A DNA stretch of 64,000 bases from Haemophilus pittmaniae (GCF_900186995.1 NZ_LT906463.1:1860001-1924000); one strand, 5' to 3'. Shown: positions 39,435 through 50,171, counted from the stretch's first letter. The notes: generated from the letters alone by a model not told the origin. Program-made: numbers and translations.

Positions 39435-41301
39435 TTAAAGCACAAAGAAGGCAATGCCTGCATCATTCATTTGCAACTCGGCATTTTTCTTTAAGGCATC
39501 ATCGCCATTAAACAACGAATCTAACGTCACGACTTTTTTCGGCTGGGCAGAAATCACCTGATCCAATAAATCCGCACTCAGGGTTTCAAGCAACAAGGCA
39601 AACTGTTGCCCGCTTTCATCACTCACCCAAAACACCTGATTTTCCAACCGCACTTTTGCCGTTAATTTCAAGCCCAAGCGTAATAAAATTTCATAAAGCA
39701 TGGCGTCAGGCGTTGCCTCTTTCCGTACGGGATCCACAAACAATTCGATTTGTTGCGCTAAATTTTCTGCCGACGGCGATTGCCATTGTTTAAAGTGGCT
39801 GTCGGTCAGCTTGAACGCTTTAAAACCGGTATCCAACTGTTTATCAGGATGATTTTCGGCAATTTGTTTGCCTGCACGGCGGATACGTTCTTTGGATATT
39901 TCAGCGATGTTTTTAAAACCGCCTTTTTCTGTTGGCTCAGGTAGTTGAATCATAATAAATTTTCTATTGGAGTTATTTTTTGAATTAAGCTCCATTACAG
40001 AATGAGCCGCAGTAGCTGAACCGCAAAAGAAATCTAAAATAATATCTTCATTACCTGAACCTAATTTTAAAATTTTCTCTAATAAACGTACCGGTTTTGG
40101 CGTGTCAAAAGGTGGAATTTCAAATAAGTCACGAATATTTTTAGCTGCTTCTTGGTTATCTCCTACATCATCTCTAAATAGTATTGTAGATGGTGTAATT
40201 CCTTGTTTTACTTCAGTAAGGAACTTTTTGATTGCAGGGACATTATTTCCATTGGTCCCAAACCACACTCGATTATCGGCTAATAATTTTTCAAAATTTT
40301 CTTTTGATGTTCGCCAACAACGACTTGGTGGCGGATTCACTATTCTTCCGGATGGAGTTTTAATTGGATAATCATAATTTGCTGAATATGTTTTTACAGA
40401 GAAATCCGTTGCTTTCCAAACTCCACGTTCATCATTATCCGGATTTGAATAACGTGCATTTTGTTCTTCTGTTCTTTCTAGTAAATTTGGTCTCCAAATT
40501 TCTTTATTTTTGGCATAACAGAAAATGTAATCATGCATCGTAGAAAACCATTTAGCATCATTTTGTGGACTATATTTTTTCTGCCAAATTAAATCAGCTA
40601 CAAAATTCTCCTCCCCAAACACCTCATCACATAACAACTTCAACTGCGCCTGCTCATTGTCATCAATGGAAATAAAAATCACACCATCGTCTTTCAGTAA
40701 ATTCTTTGCCAAATGCAAACGGGGCAACATCATATTTAGCCATTTGCTGTGGAAGTGCCCGTTTTCCTTACTATTTTTCTTGAAAGCCAGTTTGAGTTTG
40801 CCTGCCTCATCTAATTCGCCGCTTTGTTCCTGGTAATCTTTAAGATCCTGCTTAAAATTGTCGTTATAAACAAAATCATTACCGGTGTTATAAGGCGGAT
40901 CGATATAAATCATTTTGATACTATTGAAATAGGATTTTTGTAACACTTTCAACACATCCAGATTTTCCCCTTCAATAAAAATATTTTCAGTGGAATCAAA
41001 GTTGACACTTTCTGCAGGTTGCGGTGTAAGGGTTTTACAAGTTTGTGCTTGTAATATGCGATAGGCTTCCGATTTTCCCGCCCAGTTCAACATATAACGC
41101 TCGGGGTCAGAAGTGATGTGTTCAGAGAAAAGTTGTTGGAATTTTTGGAAATCAATTTGCTCTTCGCAAAAAATTTCAGGTAATAAAGCTTTTAGTTGAG
41201 AAAGTTGTTGCGCTTTAAGTGAAAAGTTAGCAAGGCTGTGCTGTGCTGTGCTGTGCTGTGCTGTGCTGTGCTGTGCTGTGCTGTGCTGTGCTGTCAGGCA
41301 T
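39435..41301 (-). CDS. Phase-variable type III DNA methyltransferase Mod, out of frame in this sequence
   Basis: Mod is an adenine-N6 methyltransferase and the specificity subunit of the type III system. The methylase frame contains DPPY (IDPPYNTGNDFVYND) before FxGxA (DFFCGSATAAHSV), the beta-class order. Translation should begin at ATG 41301 after AAGGA, but the GCTGT tract (41235-41294) puts it one base out: it ends at TAA 41227-41229 after 24 codons. The frame resumes right after the tract (LANFSLKAQQLSQ, on to HITSDPERYMLNWAGK). Thirteen or ten units would restore one 623- or 618-residue protein. An internal ATG at 41093 could give a 552-residue form lacking the N-terminus. A third uptake-signal core lies at 39647-39655. 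Confidence 0.92.
39647..39655 (-). repeat. Hin-type uptake signal core in mod
   Basis: ACCGCACTT inside the mod coding region. Confidence 0.8.
41235..41294. repeat. Pentanucleotide tract (GCTGT x12) within the 5' end of mod
   Basis: Sixty bases of perfect period 5, reading ACAGC x12 on the coding strand, begin 7 bases after the A of the mod ATG. Since 5 is not a multiple of 3, slippage by one unit changes the frame, the classic phase-variation arrangement of Pasteurellaceae and Neisseria mod genes. Confidence 0.97.
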
Positions 41302-41322
41302 GATAATGTTCCTTTTGATTAA

Positions 41323-41338
41323 CTCAATAATAATTGAG
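41323..41338. promoter_or_regulatory. Inverted repeat upstream of mod
   Basis: CTCAAT-AATA-ATTGAG is a perfect 6-4-6 palindrome 22-37 bases before the mod start, where an operator or promoter would sit. No binding protein can be named. The rest of the 255-bp gap up to 41556 is AT-rich with no gene seen. Confidence 0.35.
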
Positions 41339-41556
41339 CATTTTTAAAATTAATAAATCCAGTGTCAAGGACATACTCAATGAAATTCCCTTAATCTAAA
41401 GATAAAAGTAAACGCTTTTTACTAGATATTATATTTCTTCATAGGCAATGTATGATTTTTAAGGGGGCAAGGGAAAGAATGAATGGGAAACAAAGGTAAC
41501 TAAAAAAGTTACCCTTGTTTAGAATGGATTTTATACAACAAATTAATATCATCTAT

Positions 41557-43419
41557 TTAGTTTAATTTTCCGCAGCTAAGGCAATAGAGATACTGTCCTT
41601 GTGGATCATTGAACTGGCGTAAAAAGGATAGCGGCCGTTGAGCTTGTGTAAACACGTTTGATAAACCAAACCATTCGGCTAAATAGCTTTGACTCTTTTC
41701 TTTAAAGCGGCGATCCAAACGGCCAAGCCAACTATCATCTTCCTCGACTAACCATTCCACAGAAAAATCTTCCATTGCACGTTCCGGTTGTTGGTTTACT
41801 AATTCGCCCGCTTTCTCTACTGCTGCATCAAAATCCCCCAATTCATCCACTAGGCCGAGTTTTAACGCATCACTTCCCAACCACACCTGTCCTTGGGCTA
41901 TTTTATCCACAGCTTCCGGTAATATTTGGCGGCCACGGGAAACGATATTTAAAAAACGTTGATAGCCATTTTCAATGGCCAATTGATAAATTTCTTCACG
42001 ACTTTTATTCATTGGGCTGAATGCCGAACTTTCTGCCAATTCTCCGGTAGAGACACCATCGGCATACACGCCCCATTTTTTGATACTGTTTTCAAAGGTT
42101 GGCGCTAAGGCAAAAATCCCAATGGAACCGGTAATGGTATTTTTATCGGCCATAATGTAATCCGCGGTGGAAGCAATCCAATAACCACCGGAGGCCGCCA
42201 TTCCGCCCATGGAAACCACCACCGGTTTACCGGCTTTCTGTAGATTTTCGGTTTCTTGGCGAATCAATTCGGAAGCAAAAGCACTCCCGCCCGGTGAATT
42301 GATACGTAATACTACGGCTTTCACCCGTGGTTCATCGTAAGCCTTGCGTAATAAGGTAACCACGCTATCACCGCCGACATTATCCGAATCACTGTCACCA
42401 TCAATAATTGCACCTTCCACATTCACTACAGCAATCAAATTTTGTGCCTGCTCCTGGCCTTCTAAACGATCCGGCAAGGCATCTAAATAATCCTCATACG
42501 CCAATAATTTCGGTGCGCCTTCTTCATCTTTGCCAAATAGCTCGCGTAATTTGTCATCCACTTCTAAACGGGTGGCAAAATCCGTCACTAATTGACGCTG
42601 TTTCACATAGGCCGTTTCATCACCGCGTAAGGCCTTAAGTTCTGCAATATATTGACGTGGTGCCGGCAATAATTGGGTTGACGTAATATGTCGATTGGCC
42701 ATAACCGTTTGCTGATAATGTTGCCACATGCCGCTTAACCATTTTTGAGCGTTGGCTTTGGCTTGAGGTGACATATCATTGCGTAAAAATGGTTCTACTG
42801 CGGCTTTGTAGGTGCCTACACGGAATACGTGCGGTTCTACTGCCAAATTATCGAGTAATTCTTTGTAGTACAGGGTTTCTTGACGTAGCCCGTGAATATC
42901 CACCACACCAAGACCGTTTAAATAAATCTGATCGGCAAAGCTGGCTAAGAAGTACTGGCCTTGCGAATAATTATCCGCATACACAATCACCGGTTTCGTG
43001 GATTCTTTAAAATTACGGATAGCCTGCCCAATATATTCTAAGGATGGTAAATCGCCGCCCTCAAAGTAATTGAGATCCAATACTAAACCACGAATACGTT
43101 CATCATCTTTGGCATTTTCTATCGCATAAACTACATCAAAGGTCGAAATTTTGCCCGCCACACGACGATTATCCAAGCGTAGCAATTCATCCTGCCAGCG
43201 CGGCATCATTTCCCGATTATCCGCTAGATAACCATCAAGGTTTAATAGCAAGGCACCTTGATCGCCGGATAACAATGTATGGCTTTTCGAGGCAGCAAAC
43301 AGCCCGATAAATGTGAGTAAGCATAGAGTGAAAAGAATAAAAACGGCATTCATCACCAGATTGCGCACAAAATTAAGCACCATCCAGCAGCCCTTAAGGA
43401 GTTTAAAAAAAGGATTCAT
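41557..43419 (-). CDS. sppA: Signal peptide peptidase SppA (protease IV), long form
   Basis: SppA is an inner-membrane-anchored serine protease that digests cleaved signal peptides. The start at 43419 (MNPFFKLLKGCWMVLNFVRN) gives 620 residues, close to E. coli SppA (618). It has one N-terminal membrane helix (about residues 20-45) and the two tandem S49 domains; the Lys of the Ser-Lys dyad lies in GTYKAAVEPF in the first half and the Ser in NSPGGSAFASEL in the second. It is divergent from ydjA. Confidence 0.95.
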   Translation of the reverse strand: MNPFFKLLKGCWMVLNFVRNLVMNAVFILFTLCLLTFIGLFAASKSHTLLSGDQGALLLNLDGYLADNREMMPRWQDELLRLDNRRVAGKISTFDVVYAIENAKDDERIRGLVLDLNYFEGGDLPSLEYIGQAIRNFKESTKPVIVYADNYSQGQYFLASFADQIYLNGLGVVDIHGLRQETLYYKELLDNLAVEPHVFRVGTYKAAVEPFLRNDMSPQAKANAQKWLSGMWQHYQQTVMANRHITSTQLLPAPRQYIAELKALRGDETAYVKQRQLVTDFATRLEVDDKLRELFGKDEEGAPKLLAYEDYLDALPDRLEGQEQAQNLIAVVNVEGAIIDGDSDSDNVGGDSVVTLLRKAYDEPRVKAVVLRINSPGGSAFASELIRQETENLQKAGKPVVVSMGGMAASGGYWIASTADYIMADKNTITGSIGIFALAPTFENSIKKWGVYADGVSTGELAESSAFSPMNKSREEIYQLAIENGYQRFLNIVSRGRQILPEAVDKIAQGQVWLGSDALKLGLVDELGDFDAAVEKAGELVNQQPERAMEDFSVEWLVEEDDSWLGRLDRRFKEKSQSYLAEWFGLSNVFTQAQRPLSFLRQFNDPQGQYLYCLSCGKLN

Positions 43420-43521
43420 AAACTTGATTTGGTTAGCAAAAAAGTGCGCGTAGCGTATCACAAGCAGGCGTTAAAAACTATGCTATAATCCACCGTCTAT
43501 TTGCTTAATTAAGGATTTATT

Positions 43522-44079
43522 ATGGATGCTTTAAGCCTTTTAACGAGCCGTCGCTCGACTAAAAAACTGAGCGCACCGGTACCGAATACCGAGCAACTCA
43601 ATGCATTATTTGCTGCCGCACAACGCGCGCCCGATCACGGTAAATTACAGCCTTATCACTTTGTCGTTATGCAAGGCGCCGGCCTGCAACGTTTGGGCGA
43701 ATTATTGAAAGCCGCAGTAGAAGAATTCGAACTGGGTGAGGAGCGCTTAAAGAAAGCAGAAAATTTCGCTGCTCGTGCACCTATGGTCATTGCGGTAATT
43801 GCGAAAATTAACCAAGAAGCGGAAAAAGTGCCGGGTTGGGAACAGATGCTAACCGCCGGCTGCGCCACCTATGCCTTGCAATTGGCTGCTGCGGCGCAAG
43901 GCTTCAGCAGCTTTTGGGCGAGCGGTCCCTTTGTCAATGGTAGTGCTTTACGTCAATCCTTGGGCTGTCGGGAGCAGGATAAAATTGTCGCCCTATTACA
44001 GCTTGGTACGGCAATCGAGCCTTCCGATAAGCCATTACGAACTACTAATCTAGAAGAACTGGTCGACTACTGGGAATAA
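43522..44079 (+). CDS. ydjA: NAD(P)H nitroreductase family protein YdjA
   Basis: This 185-residue flavin-dependent nitroreductase-fold protein starts MDALSLLTSRRSTKKLSAPVP and is collinear with E. coli YdjA (183). The FMN-contact stretch RRST near the N-terminus, RAPDHGKLQPYHF and the GCREQDKIVALLQLGT block are conserved. The physiological substrate is unknown. It is divergent from sppA and convergent with fdhD; repeat copy 9 follows. Confidence 0.9.
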   Translation: MDALSLLTSRRSTKKLSAPVPNTEQLNALFAAAQRAPDHGKLQPYHFVVMQGAGLQRLGELLKAAVEEFELGEERLKKAENFAARAPMVIAVIAKINQEAEKVPGWEQMLTAGCATYALQLAAAAQGFSSFWASGPFVNGSALRQSLGCREQDKIVALLQLGTAIEPSDKPLRTTNLEELVDYWE

Positions 44080-44093
44080 TTTCATTTTAAAAT

Positions 44094-44160
44094 CAACTCT
44101 AATAAAATCAATGACTTAGAATTGATTTTTGAGAAAACTCTAATAATTAAGGGGGCGTTT
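44094..44160 (+). repeat. Dispersed ~70-bp intergenic repeat, copy 9
   Basis: CAACTCT, the head AATAAAATCAATGACTTAG, then GAGAAAACTCTAATAATT, then the tail AAGGGGGCGTTT facing the fdhD 3' end. This copy is closest to my consensus. Confidence 0.8.
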
Positions 44161-44171
44161 GGCCGGCGGAC

Positions 44172-44975
44172 TTAGTCCTTGGTTAAACGCTCACTACCGC
44201 AATAAACATTGGCTCGACCCGGACGAACAAAACCAAGCAGGGTCAAATGATAGCGCTCAGCCATAGCGACTGCTAAATCAGTGGCGGCAGAAATTGCTGC
44301 TAACATTTCAATCCCGCAACTAATGCTTTTCTGTACCATTTCATAACTGGCTCGACTGGACACCAATACAAAGCCTTGCGGCTTGCCTGCTTTAGCATGC
44401 CAACCAAGTAATTTATCCAACGCGACATGCCGCCCCACATCTTCGCGAATCGCCAACATTTCACCTTCAGCCGTAAAAAACGCTGCAGCATGAGTAGCGC
44501 CGGTAATCTGCGCCAATTCCTGATGCGCTTGTAATGTTTCTAAGCATTGATCTAACTGCTGTGGATTGACTTTTAAATGCTGCTCGAGCGGAGTTAATTT
44601 TTTATATACCTGATCGATTTGCTCGGTGCCGCAAATACCACAACCGGTGCGTCCGGTTAAGGTGCGCCGATGCTCCTTGAGCGCCATAAAACGACGCGAG
44701 GAAAGCTCAATTTGCACTTCAATACCATTACATACTTCCACCACATCAATACCATAAATCTCCTGTGGTTGCTCAATAATACCTTCGGTAAGGGAAAAAC
44801 CGAGGGCAAAATCCGCCAAATCCTGAGGTGTGGCCATCATCACGGTATGGGCAATGCCGTTATATACCAAAGAAATTGGCACTTCACAGGCGAGGTTATC
44901 GGTTTTGTCGGTTAAGGAAAATTCTTCGTCAGAACGACGAAAAAATTGGATATTTTTTTCGAGAAATCGATTCAT
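44172..44975 (-). CDS. fdhD: Formate dehydrogenase sulfur carrier FdhD
   Basis: FdhD transfers sulfur from IscS to the molybdenum cofactor before its insertion into formate dehydrogenase, and is essential for FDH activity. The 267-residue protein has the reactive CGIC motif (Cys112 and Cys115) and the conserved [30 protein letters not shown] segment (about 161-190). It is divergent from fdnG with 278 bases between, so both can be controlled together. Confidence 0.95.
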   Translation of the reverse strand: MNRFLEKNIQFFRRSDEEFSLTDKTDNLACEVPISLVYNGIAHTVMMATPQDLADFALGFSLTEGIIEQPQEIYGIDVVEVCNGIEVQIELSSRRFMALKEHRRTLTGRTGCGICGTEQIDQVYKKLTPLEQHLKVNPQQLDQCLETLQAHQELAQITGATHAAAFFTAEGEMLAIREDVGRHVALDKLLGWHAKAGKPQGFVLVSSRASYEMVQKSISCGIEMLAAISAATDLAVAMAERYHLTLLGFVRPGRANVYCGSERLTKD

Positions 44976-45134
44976 AACAATGGTTAATATTGAGAGCTAT
45001 TTTCATTTAACGAGGTATTTACTTTTTTTTAACAAAAATAGGTAAATTTGTGATCTAACGCAAACTTTTCCCCCGAACTACCCCGTAATGATTGTAGATT
45101 TTTGGTTAAAAAATAAGTATTCTGAGCCACCTTT

Positions 45135-45176
45135 AATTGGTTTATATCGACCAATTGGGCGTTACAATATTGTAAC
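45135..45176. promoter_or_regulatory. Two palindromes between fdhD and fdnG
   Basis: AATTGGT-N8-ACCAATT (45135-45156) is followed by the perfect 16-bp palindrome GTTACAATATTGTAAC (45161-45176), 78-119 bases before fdnG. They look like operator sites for an unidentified regulator. Confidence 0.4.
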
Positions 45177-45253
45177 GAAATTCAATCATTTAGTCAGACG
45201 AATTTTTACTATCTAATACTCTAACGTCAATAGTCGTTGGAAAAGGAGTGATT

Positions 45254-48200
45254 ATGCAGGTCTCCAGAAGAAAATTCTTTAAGATCTGTGCAGGTGGTAT
45301 GGCGGGAACTTCTGCCGCGATGCTGGGTTTTGCCCCGGCTACGGCATTGGCAGCACCACGCGAATATAAACTTTTGCGTGCTTTTGAATCCCGTAACACT
45401 TGTACTTATTGTGCGGTAAGCTGTGGTATGTTGCTATATAGTACCGGCAAACCTTACGATACCTTAAGCAGCCATACAGGCACCAATGTCCGTTCAAAAT
45501 TATTCCACCTCGAAGGTGACCCAGACCATCCAGTAAGCCGTGGTGCACTCTGTCCTAAAGGTGCGGGCGCATTGGATTACATCAACAGTGAAAGCCGTAA
45601 TCTATATCCAGAATACCGCGCGCCGGGTTCCGATAAATGGCAACGTATTTCTTGGGAAGATGCAATTAAACGCGTTGCTCGTTTACTCAAAGATGACCGT
45701 GATGCTAACTTTGTTGAAAAAGACGCAAGTGGCAAAACCGTTAACCGTTGGACAACTACAGGTATTATGACCGCCTCCGCCATGAGCAATGAGGCTGCAC
45801 TTCTTACCCATAAATGGGTGCGAATGTTAGGCATGGTGCCGATGTGTAACCAAGCGAATACTTGACACGGACCAACGGTAGCAAGTCTTGCTCCATCATT
45901 TGGTCGCGGTGCGATGACAAATAACTGGGTTGATATCAAAAACGCCAATCTTATTCTTGTGCAAGGTGGTAACCCTGCTGAAGCTCACCCTGTTGGCTTC
46001 CGTTGGGCGATCGAAGCGAAGAAAAACGGTGCAAAAATCATCGTGGTTGATCCTCGCTTTAACCGTACAGCTTCTGTTGCTGACCTTCATGCACCAATTC
46101 GTTCCGGTTCTGATATTGCATTCTTAATGGGTGTGATCCGTTACCTATTGGAAACCAATCAAATTCAACACGAATACGTAAAACACTATACCAATGCTTC
46201 ATTCTTAGTTGATGAAGGCTTCAAATTTGAAGATGGTTTATTCGTTGGCTTTGATGAAGAAAAACGTGCTTACGATAAATCTAAATGGAATTACCAATTC
46301 GATGAGAATGGTTTCGCTAAACGTGATATGACCTTACAAGATCCACGTTGTGTAATTAACATCTTGAAAGACCACGTTTCTCGCTATACGCCAGAAATGG
46401 TTGAACGTATCACTGGTGTAAAACAAAAAACCTTCTTACAAATCTGTGAAGAAATTGGTAAAACCTCTGCGCCAAATAAAACCATGACGCACTTATACGC
46501 GTTAGGTTTTACGGAACACACAATCGGTTCACAAAACATTCGTTCAATGGCGATGATCCAATTACTCTTAGGTAATATGGGTATGCCGGGGGGCGGTATT
46601 AATGCATTACGTGGACACTCAAATGTTCAAGGTACTACAGATATGGGCTTATTGCCGATGTCTTTACCGGGTTATATGCGTCTACCAAATGACAAAGATA
46701 CCTCTTATGAGCAGTATATCAATGCGATTACGCCAAAGGATATCGTACCAAACCAAGTAAACTACTATCGTAATACTTCGAAATTCTTCGTCAGTATGAT
46801 GAAAACGTTCTACGGTGATAAAGCCACCAAAGAAAATGGTTGGGGCTTCGATTTCTTACCAAAAGCAGACCGCTTATACGATCCTATCACTCATGTTAAG
46901 TTAATGAATGATGGCAAATTAAACGGTTGGATCTTACAAGGTTTCAACGTATTGAACTCATTACCAAACAAAAACAAAACTGTTGCAGGTATGAGCAAAT
47001 TGAAATTCTTAATCGTAATGGATCCGCTTCAAACTGAATCCTCTGAATTCTGGAAAAACTTTGGTGAATCAAACAATGTAAACCCAGCAGATATTCAAAC
47101 TGAAGTATTCCGTTTACCAACCACCTGTTTCGCAGAAGAAGATGGTTCTATTGCTAACTCAGGCCGTTGGGCACAATGGCACTGGAAAGGCTGTGACCAA
47201 CCGGGTGAAGCCTTACCAGATGCTGAAATTCTTTCTATGATTCGTGAAGAAATGCATCATCTTTATCAAAAAGAAGGTGGTCGCGGTATCGAATCATTTG
47301 AAGCTATGACTTGGAACTATGCTCAACCGCATTCGCCAAGCGCTGTAGAATTAGCGAAAGAGTTAAATGGTTATGCACTTGATGACCTTTACGATTCTAA
47401 TGGCAACTTAATGTATAAAAAAGGCCAATTACTCAGTGGTTTTGCCCATTTACGTGATGACGGTACCACCTCATCGGGTAACTGGATCTACGTTGGTCAA
47501 TGGACCGAAAAAGGTAACCAAACCGCAAACCGTGATAACTCTGACCCATCGGGTTTAGGTTGTACATTAGGTTGGGGCTTCGCCTGGCCGGCAAACCGCC
47601 GTATTCTTTATAGTCGCGCATCACTTGATATTAACGGTAATCCTTGGGATAAAAACCGTCAATTAATCAAATGGAATGGTAAAAACTGGAACTGGCATGA
47701 TGTAGCTGACTATGGTACACAACCACCGGGTAGCGATACGGGGCCGTTCATTATGTCTGCAGAAGGTGTAGGCCGTTTATTCGCTGTAGATAAAATTACA
47801 TCAGGTCCATTACCGGAACACTATGAACCAATTGAAAGTCCGATTGACACAAACCCACTACATCCAAATGTAGTCTCCGATCCGACTGTTCGTATTTATA
47901 AAGAAGACCGTGAATTTATCGGCTCAAACAAAGACTTCCCTTATGTGGCAACGACTTATCGTTTGACCGAGCACTTCCACAGTTGGACAGCTCAATCTGC
48001 ATTAAATATCATCGCGCAACCACAACAATTCGTGGAAATCGGTGAAAAATTAGCTGCAGAAAAAGGTATCCAAAAAGGTGATATGGTGAAAATTACTTCT
48101 CGCCGTGGCTACATCAAAGCCGTTGCAGTGGTAACGAAACGTTTGAAAGATTTAGAAGTCGACGGACGCACCGTACATCACGTGGGTATTCCAATTCACT

Positions 48201-48337
48201 GGAACATGAAAGCCTTAAATGGTAAAGGTAATCGTGGTTTTGCGACTAATACCTTAACGCCTTCTTGGGGTGAAGCGGTCACTCAAACACCGGAATATAA
48301 AACATTCTTGGTAAACATTGAGAAAGCGGAGGCATAA
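45254..48337 (+). CDS. fdnG: Formate dehydrogenase-N major subunit FdnG (selenocysteine at UGA 45863-45865)
   Basis: FdnG oxidises formate to CO2 in the periplasm and feeds electrons through FdnH and FdnI to menaquinone. The 1027-residue product (counting Sec) starts at ATG 45254 after AGGAG. It has a Tat leader (SRRKFFK, residues 4-10), a [4Fe-4S] site (CTYCAVSC plus the later ALCPKG), and an in-frame TGA at codon 204 in NQANT-U-HGPTVA, the known Sec position of this family. A SECIS hairpin follows at the right distance. The frame then runs open to 48337. It is not a frameshift or nonsense pseudogene. It heads fdnGHI. Confidence 0.97.
45863..45900 (+). promoter_or_regulatory. Bacterial SECIS element
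   Basis: Eleven bases after the UGA, GGTAGCAAGTCTTGCTCC (45877-45894) folds as GG-(bulged U)-AGCAA, loop GUC, UUGCU-CC. The bulged U, GU in the loop and 11-base spacing are the known SelB-recognition features. Confidence 0.9.
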
Positions 48338-48338
48338 C

Positions 48339-49274
48339 ATGGCAGGAAATGGTCAAGGCGTTCAAACGCAAGACATTATTAAGGTCTCCGCTACGTCAGG
48401 CTTAACGCCGGCACCTCAAGCGCGAGATCATAAAGTTGAAGTAGCAAAATTAATCGACGTATCCACCTGTATCGGTTGTAAAGCCTGTCAGGTGGGCTGT
48501 TCAGAGTGGAATGACATTCGTTCTGATGTTAATGCTCAATGTGTGGGGATCTACGATAACCCAGTAGATCTCAATGCAAAAGCATGGACTGTGATGCGCT
48601 TTAACGAAGTGGAAGAAAACGATCGTTTAGAATGGCTAATCCGTAAAGATGGCTGTATGCACTGTTCCGAACCAGGCTGTTTGAAGGCCTGCCCTTCACC
48701 GGGTGCGATTATCCAATACAAAAATGGTATCGTAGATTTCCAATCGGATAAATGTATCGGCTGTGGCTACTGTATTGCTGGCTGTCCGTTCAACATTCCA
48801 CGTATGAATCCAGACGATAACCGTGTGTACAAATGCACTCTTTGTGTGGATCGTGTTTCTGTAGGCCAAGAACCGGCCTGCGTGAAAACCTGTCCAACCG
48901 GTGCAATTCGTTTTGGTTCTAAAGAGGAAATGAAGGTTTATGCAGAACAACGCATCGCCGAATTAAAATCCCGCGGTTACGAAAACGCAGGACTTTATGA
49001 TCCGGAAGGTGTTGGCGGTACACATGTTATGTATGTATTACATCATGCCGATAAACCAGAACTTTATAGCGGTCTACCGAAAGATCCACAAATCGACCTC
49101 ACAGTAACCTTGTGGAAAGATATCTTGAAACCGGTAGCTGCGGTAGCAATGGGTGGTTTAGCACTTGCTGAAATCGGCCACTACTTAGCTGTAGGTCCAA
49201 ACGTTGAAGAAGACGTAGAAGATCATCACCATAAATTTGAAGAAGAAGATAAAAAAGGGGGCAAAGATGAGTAA
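48339..49274 (+). CDS. fdnH: Formate dehydrogenase iron-sulfur subunit FdnH
   Basis: FdnH is the electron-transfer subunit with four [4Fe-4S] cysteine clusters: [37 protein letters not shown] and [21 protein letters not shown]. It has a C-terminal membrane anchor helix ([20 protein letters not shown], about residues 256-275) and an acidic/histidine-rich tail. The ATG at 48339, after AGCGGAGG, is preferred to the upstream start inside fdnG. The 311-residue product overlaps fdnI by 8 bases. Confidence 0.95.
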   Translation: MAGNGQGVQTQDIIKVSATSGLTPAPQARDHKVEVAKLIDVSTCIGCKACQVGCSEWNDIRSDVNAQCVGIYDNPVDLNAKAWTVMRFNEVEENDRLEWLIRKDGCMHCSEPGCLKACPSPGAIIQYKNGIVDFQSDKCIGCGYCIAGCPFNIPRMNPDDNRVYKCTLCVDRVSVGQEPACVKTCPTGAIRFGSKEEMKVYAEQRIAELKSRGYENAGLYDPEGVGGTHVMYVLHHADKPELYSGLPKDPQIDLTVTLWKDILKPVAAVAMGGLALAEIGHYLAVGPNVEEDVEDHHHKFEEEDKKGGKDE

Positions 49275-49983
49275 GATTGAGATTAGCAATGATACTCGAA
49301 TCATTCGTCATAGAACGCCTGCTCGTTTCAGCCACTGGTTACTCGTAATCTGCTTTTTTATGACGATGTTCACTGGTGTGGCATTCTTCTTCCCAGATTT
49401 TGCGTGGTTAACTGAAATTTTAGGTACTCCGCAACTGGCTCGAGCAATTCACCCATTCACCGGTATTATTATGTTCGCTGCCTTTATTTTCCTTGGCTAT
49501 CTTTACTGGGATCACAACATTCCAGAGAAAAACGATATCCGTTGGTTAAAAGGCATGCTTGAAGTATTAAAAGGAAATGAACACGCTGTTGCTTATAACG
49601 GTAAGTATAACCTTGGTCAAAAAATGTTATTCTGGACATTGAACTTGGCGATGGTTACCTTGCTTGTAACTGGCATCATTATGTGGCGTCAATATTTCTC
49701 GCACTACTTCTCTATTCCAGTATTACGTTTTGCGATTTTACTTCACTCTTTAAGTGCATTCATGTTGTTTACCGGTATCTTGGTACACATGTACATGGCA
49801 TTCTGGGTGAAAGGCTCCATTCGTGGTATCGTGGAAGGTTGGGTAACCGTTCGCTGGGCGAAAAAACACCACCCTAAATGGTATCGTGATGAAGTCCTTC
49901 CTGAATTGGAAAAAGATCTCCAAAACGAAGCTGAAGGCAAACATGTCAAAACAAAAGCTTTATTTAAAGGCATCAATGGCTAA
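49267..49983 (+). CDS. fdnI: Formate dehydrogenase cytochrome b556 subunit FdnI
   Basis: FdnI is the membrane dihaem cytochrome b that passes electrons to menaquinone. The 238-residue protein has four membrane helices and the histidines expected for haem ligation ([40 protein letters not shown]). The start at 49267 lies inside the fdnH end, after GGGGG. It is the last gene of fdnGHI; I see no fdhE next to it. Confidence 0.94.
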   Translation: MSKIEISNDTRIIRHRTPARFSHWLLVICFFMTMFTGVAFFFPDFAWLTEILGTPQLARAIHPFTGIIMFAAFIFLGYLYWDHNIPEKNDIRWLKGMLEVLKGNEHAVAYNGKYNLGQKMLFWTLNLAMVTLLVTGIIMWRQYFSHYFSIPVLRFAILLHSLSAFMLFTGILVHMYMAFWVKGSIRGIVEGWVTVRWAKKHHPKWYRDEVLPELEKDLQNEAEGKHVKTKALFKGING

Positions 49984-49995
49984 AAACTAAAGCTT

Positions 49996-50025
49996 AAAAG
50001 AGCGACCAATTGGTCGCTCTTTTTA
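49996..50025. terminator. Terminator of fdnGHI
   Basis: The perfect hairpin AAAAGAGCGACCAATTGGTCGCTCTTTT. Confidence 0.9.
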
Positions 50026-50049
50026 TTATCGACAATATTTTTTCTAAAT

Positions 50050-50117
50050 AATACGCCCCACTATTTTCCAGAATTTTTCTAAAAATACAATATAAGTCAT
50101 TGATTTTATTATGGTTG
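50050..50117 (-). repeat. Dispersed ~70-bp intergenic repeat, copy 10
   Basis: On the minus strand: CAACCAT, the head AATAAAATCAATGACTTAT, then AGAAAAATTCTGGAAAAT, then the tail GTGGGGCGTATT facing the fdnI 3' end. Confidence 0.75.
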
Positions 50118-50171
50118 TCTAAAAATATCCTTTATACAAAAAAATAATGGCAGTATTTAAATCCAAGACAT

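Noticed and set aside
41235-41294. A CRISPR-like or satellite array
   Set aside because: The period is 5 bp with no spacers, and the tract lies in the open 5' end of mod. It is a phase-variation microsatellite.
45863-45865. In-frame stop codon in fdnG, as if the gene were broken
   Set aside because: It is the conserved selenocysteine position, followed by a SECIS hairpin at the correct distance, and the frame continues intact.
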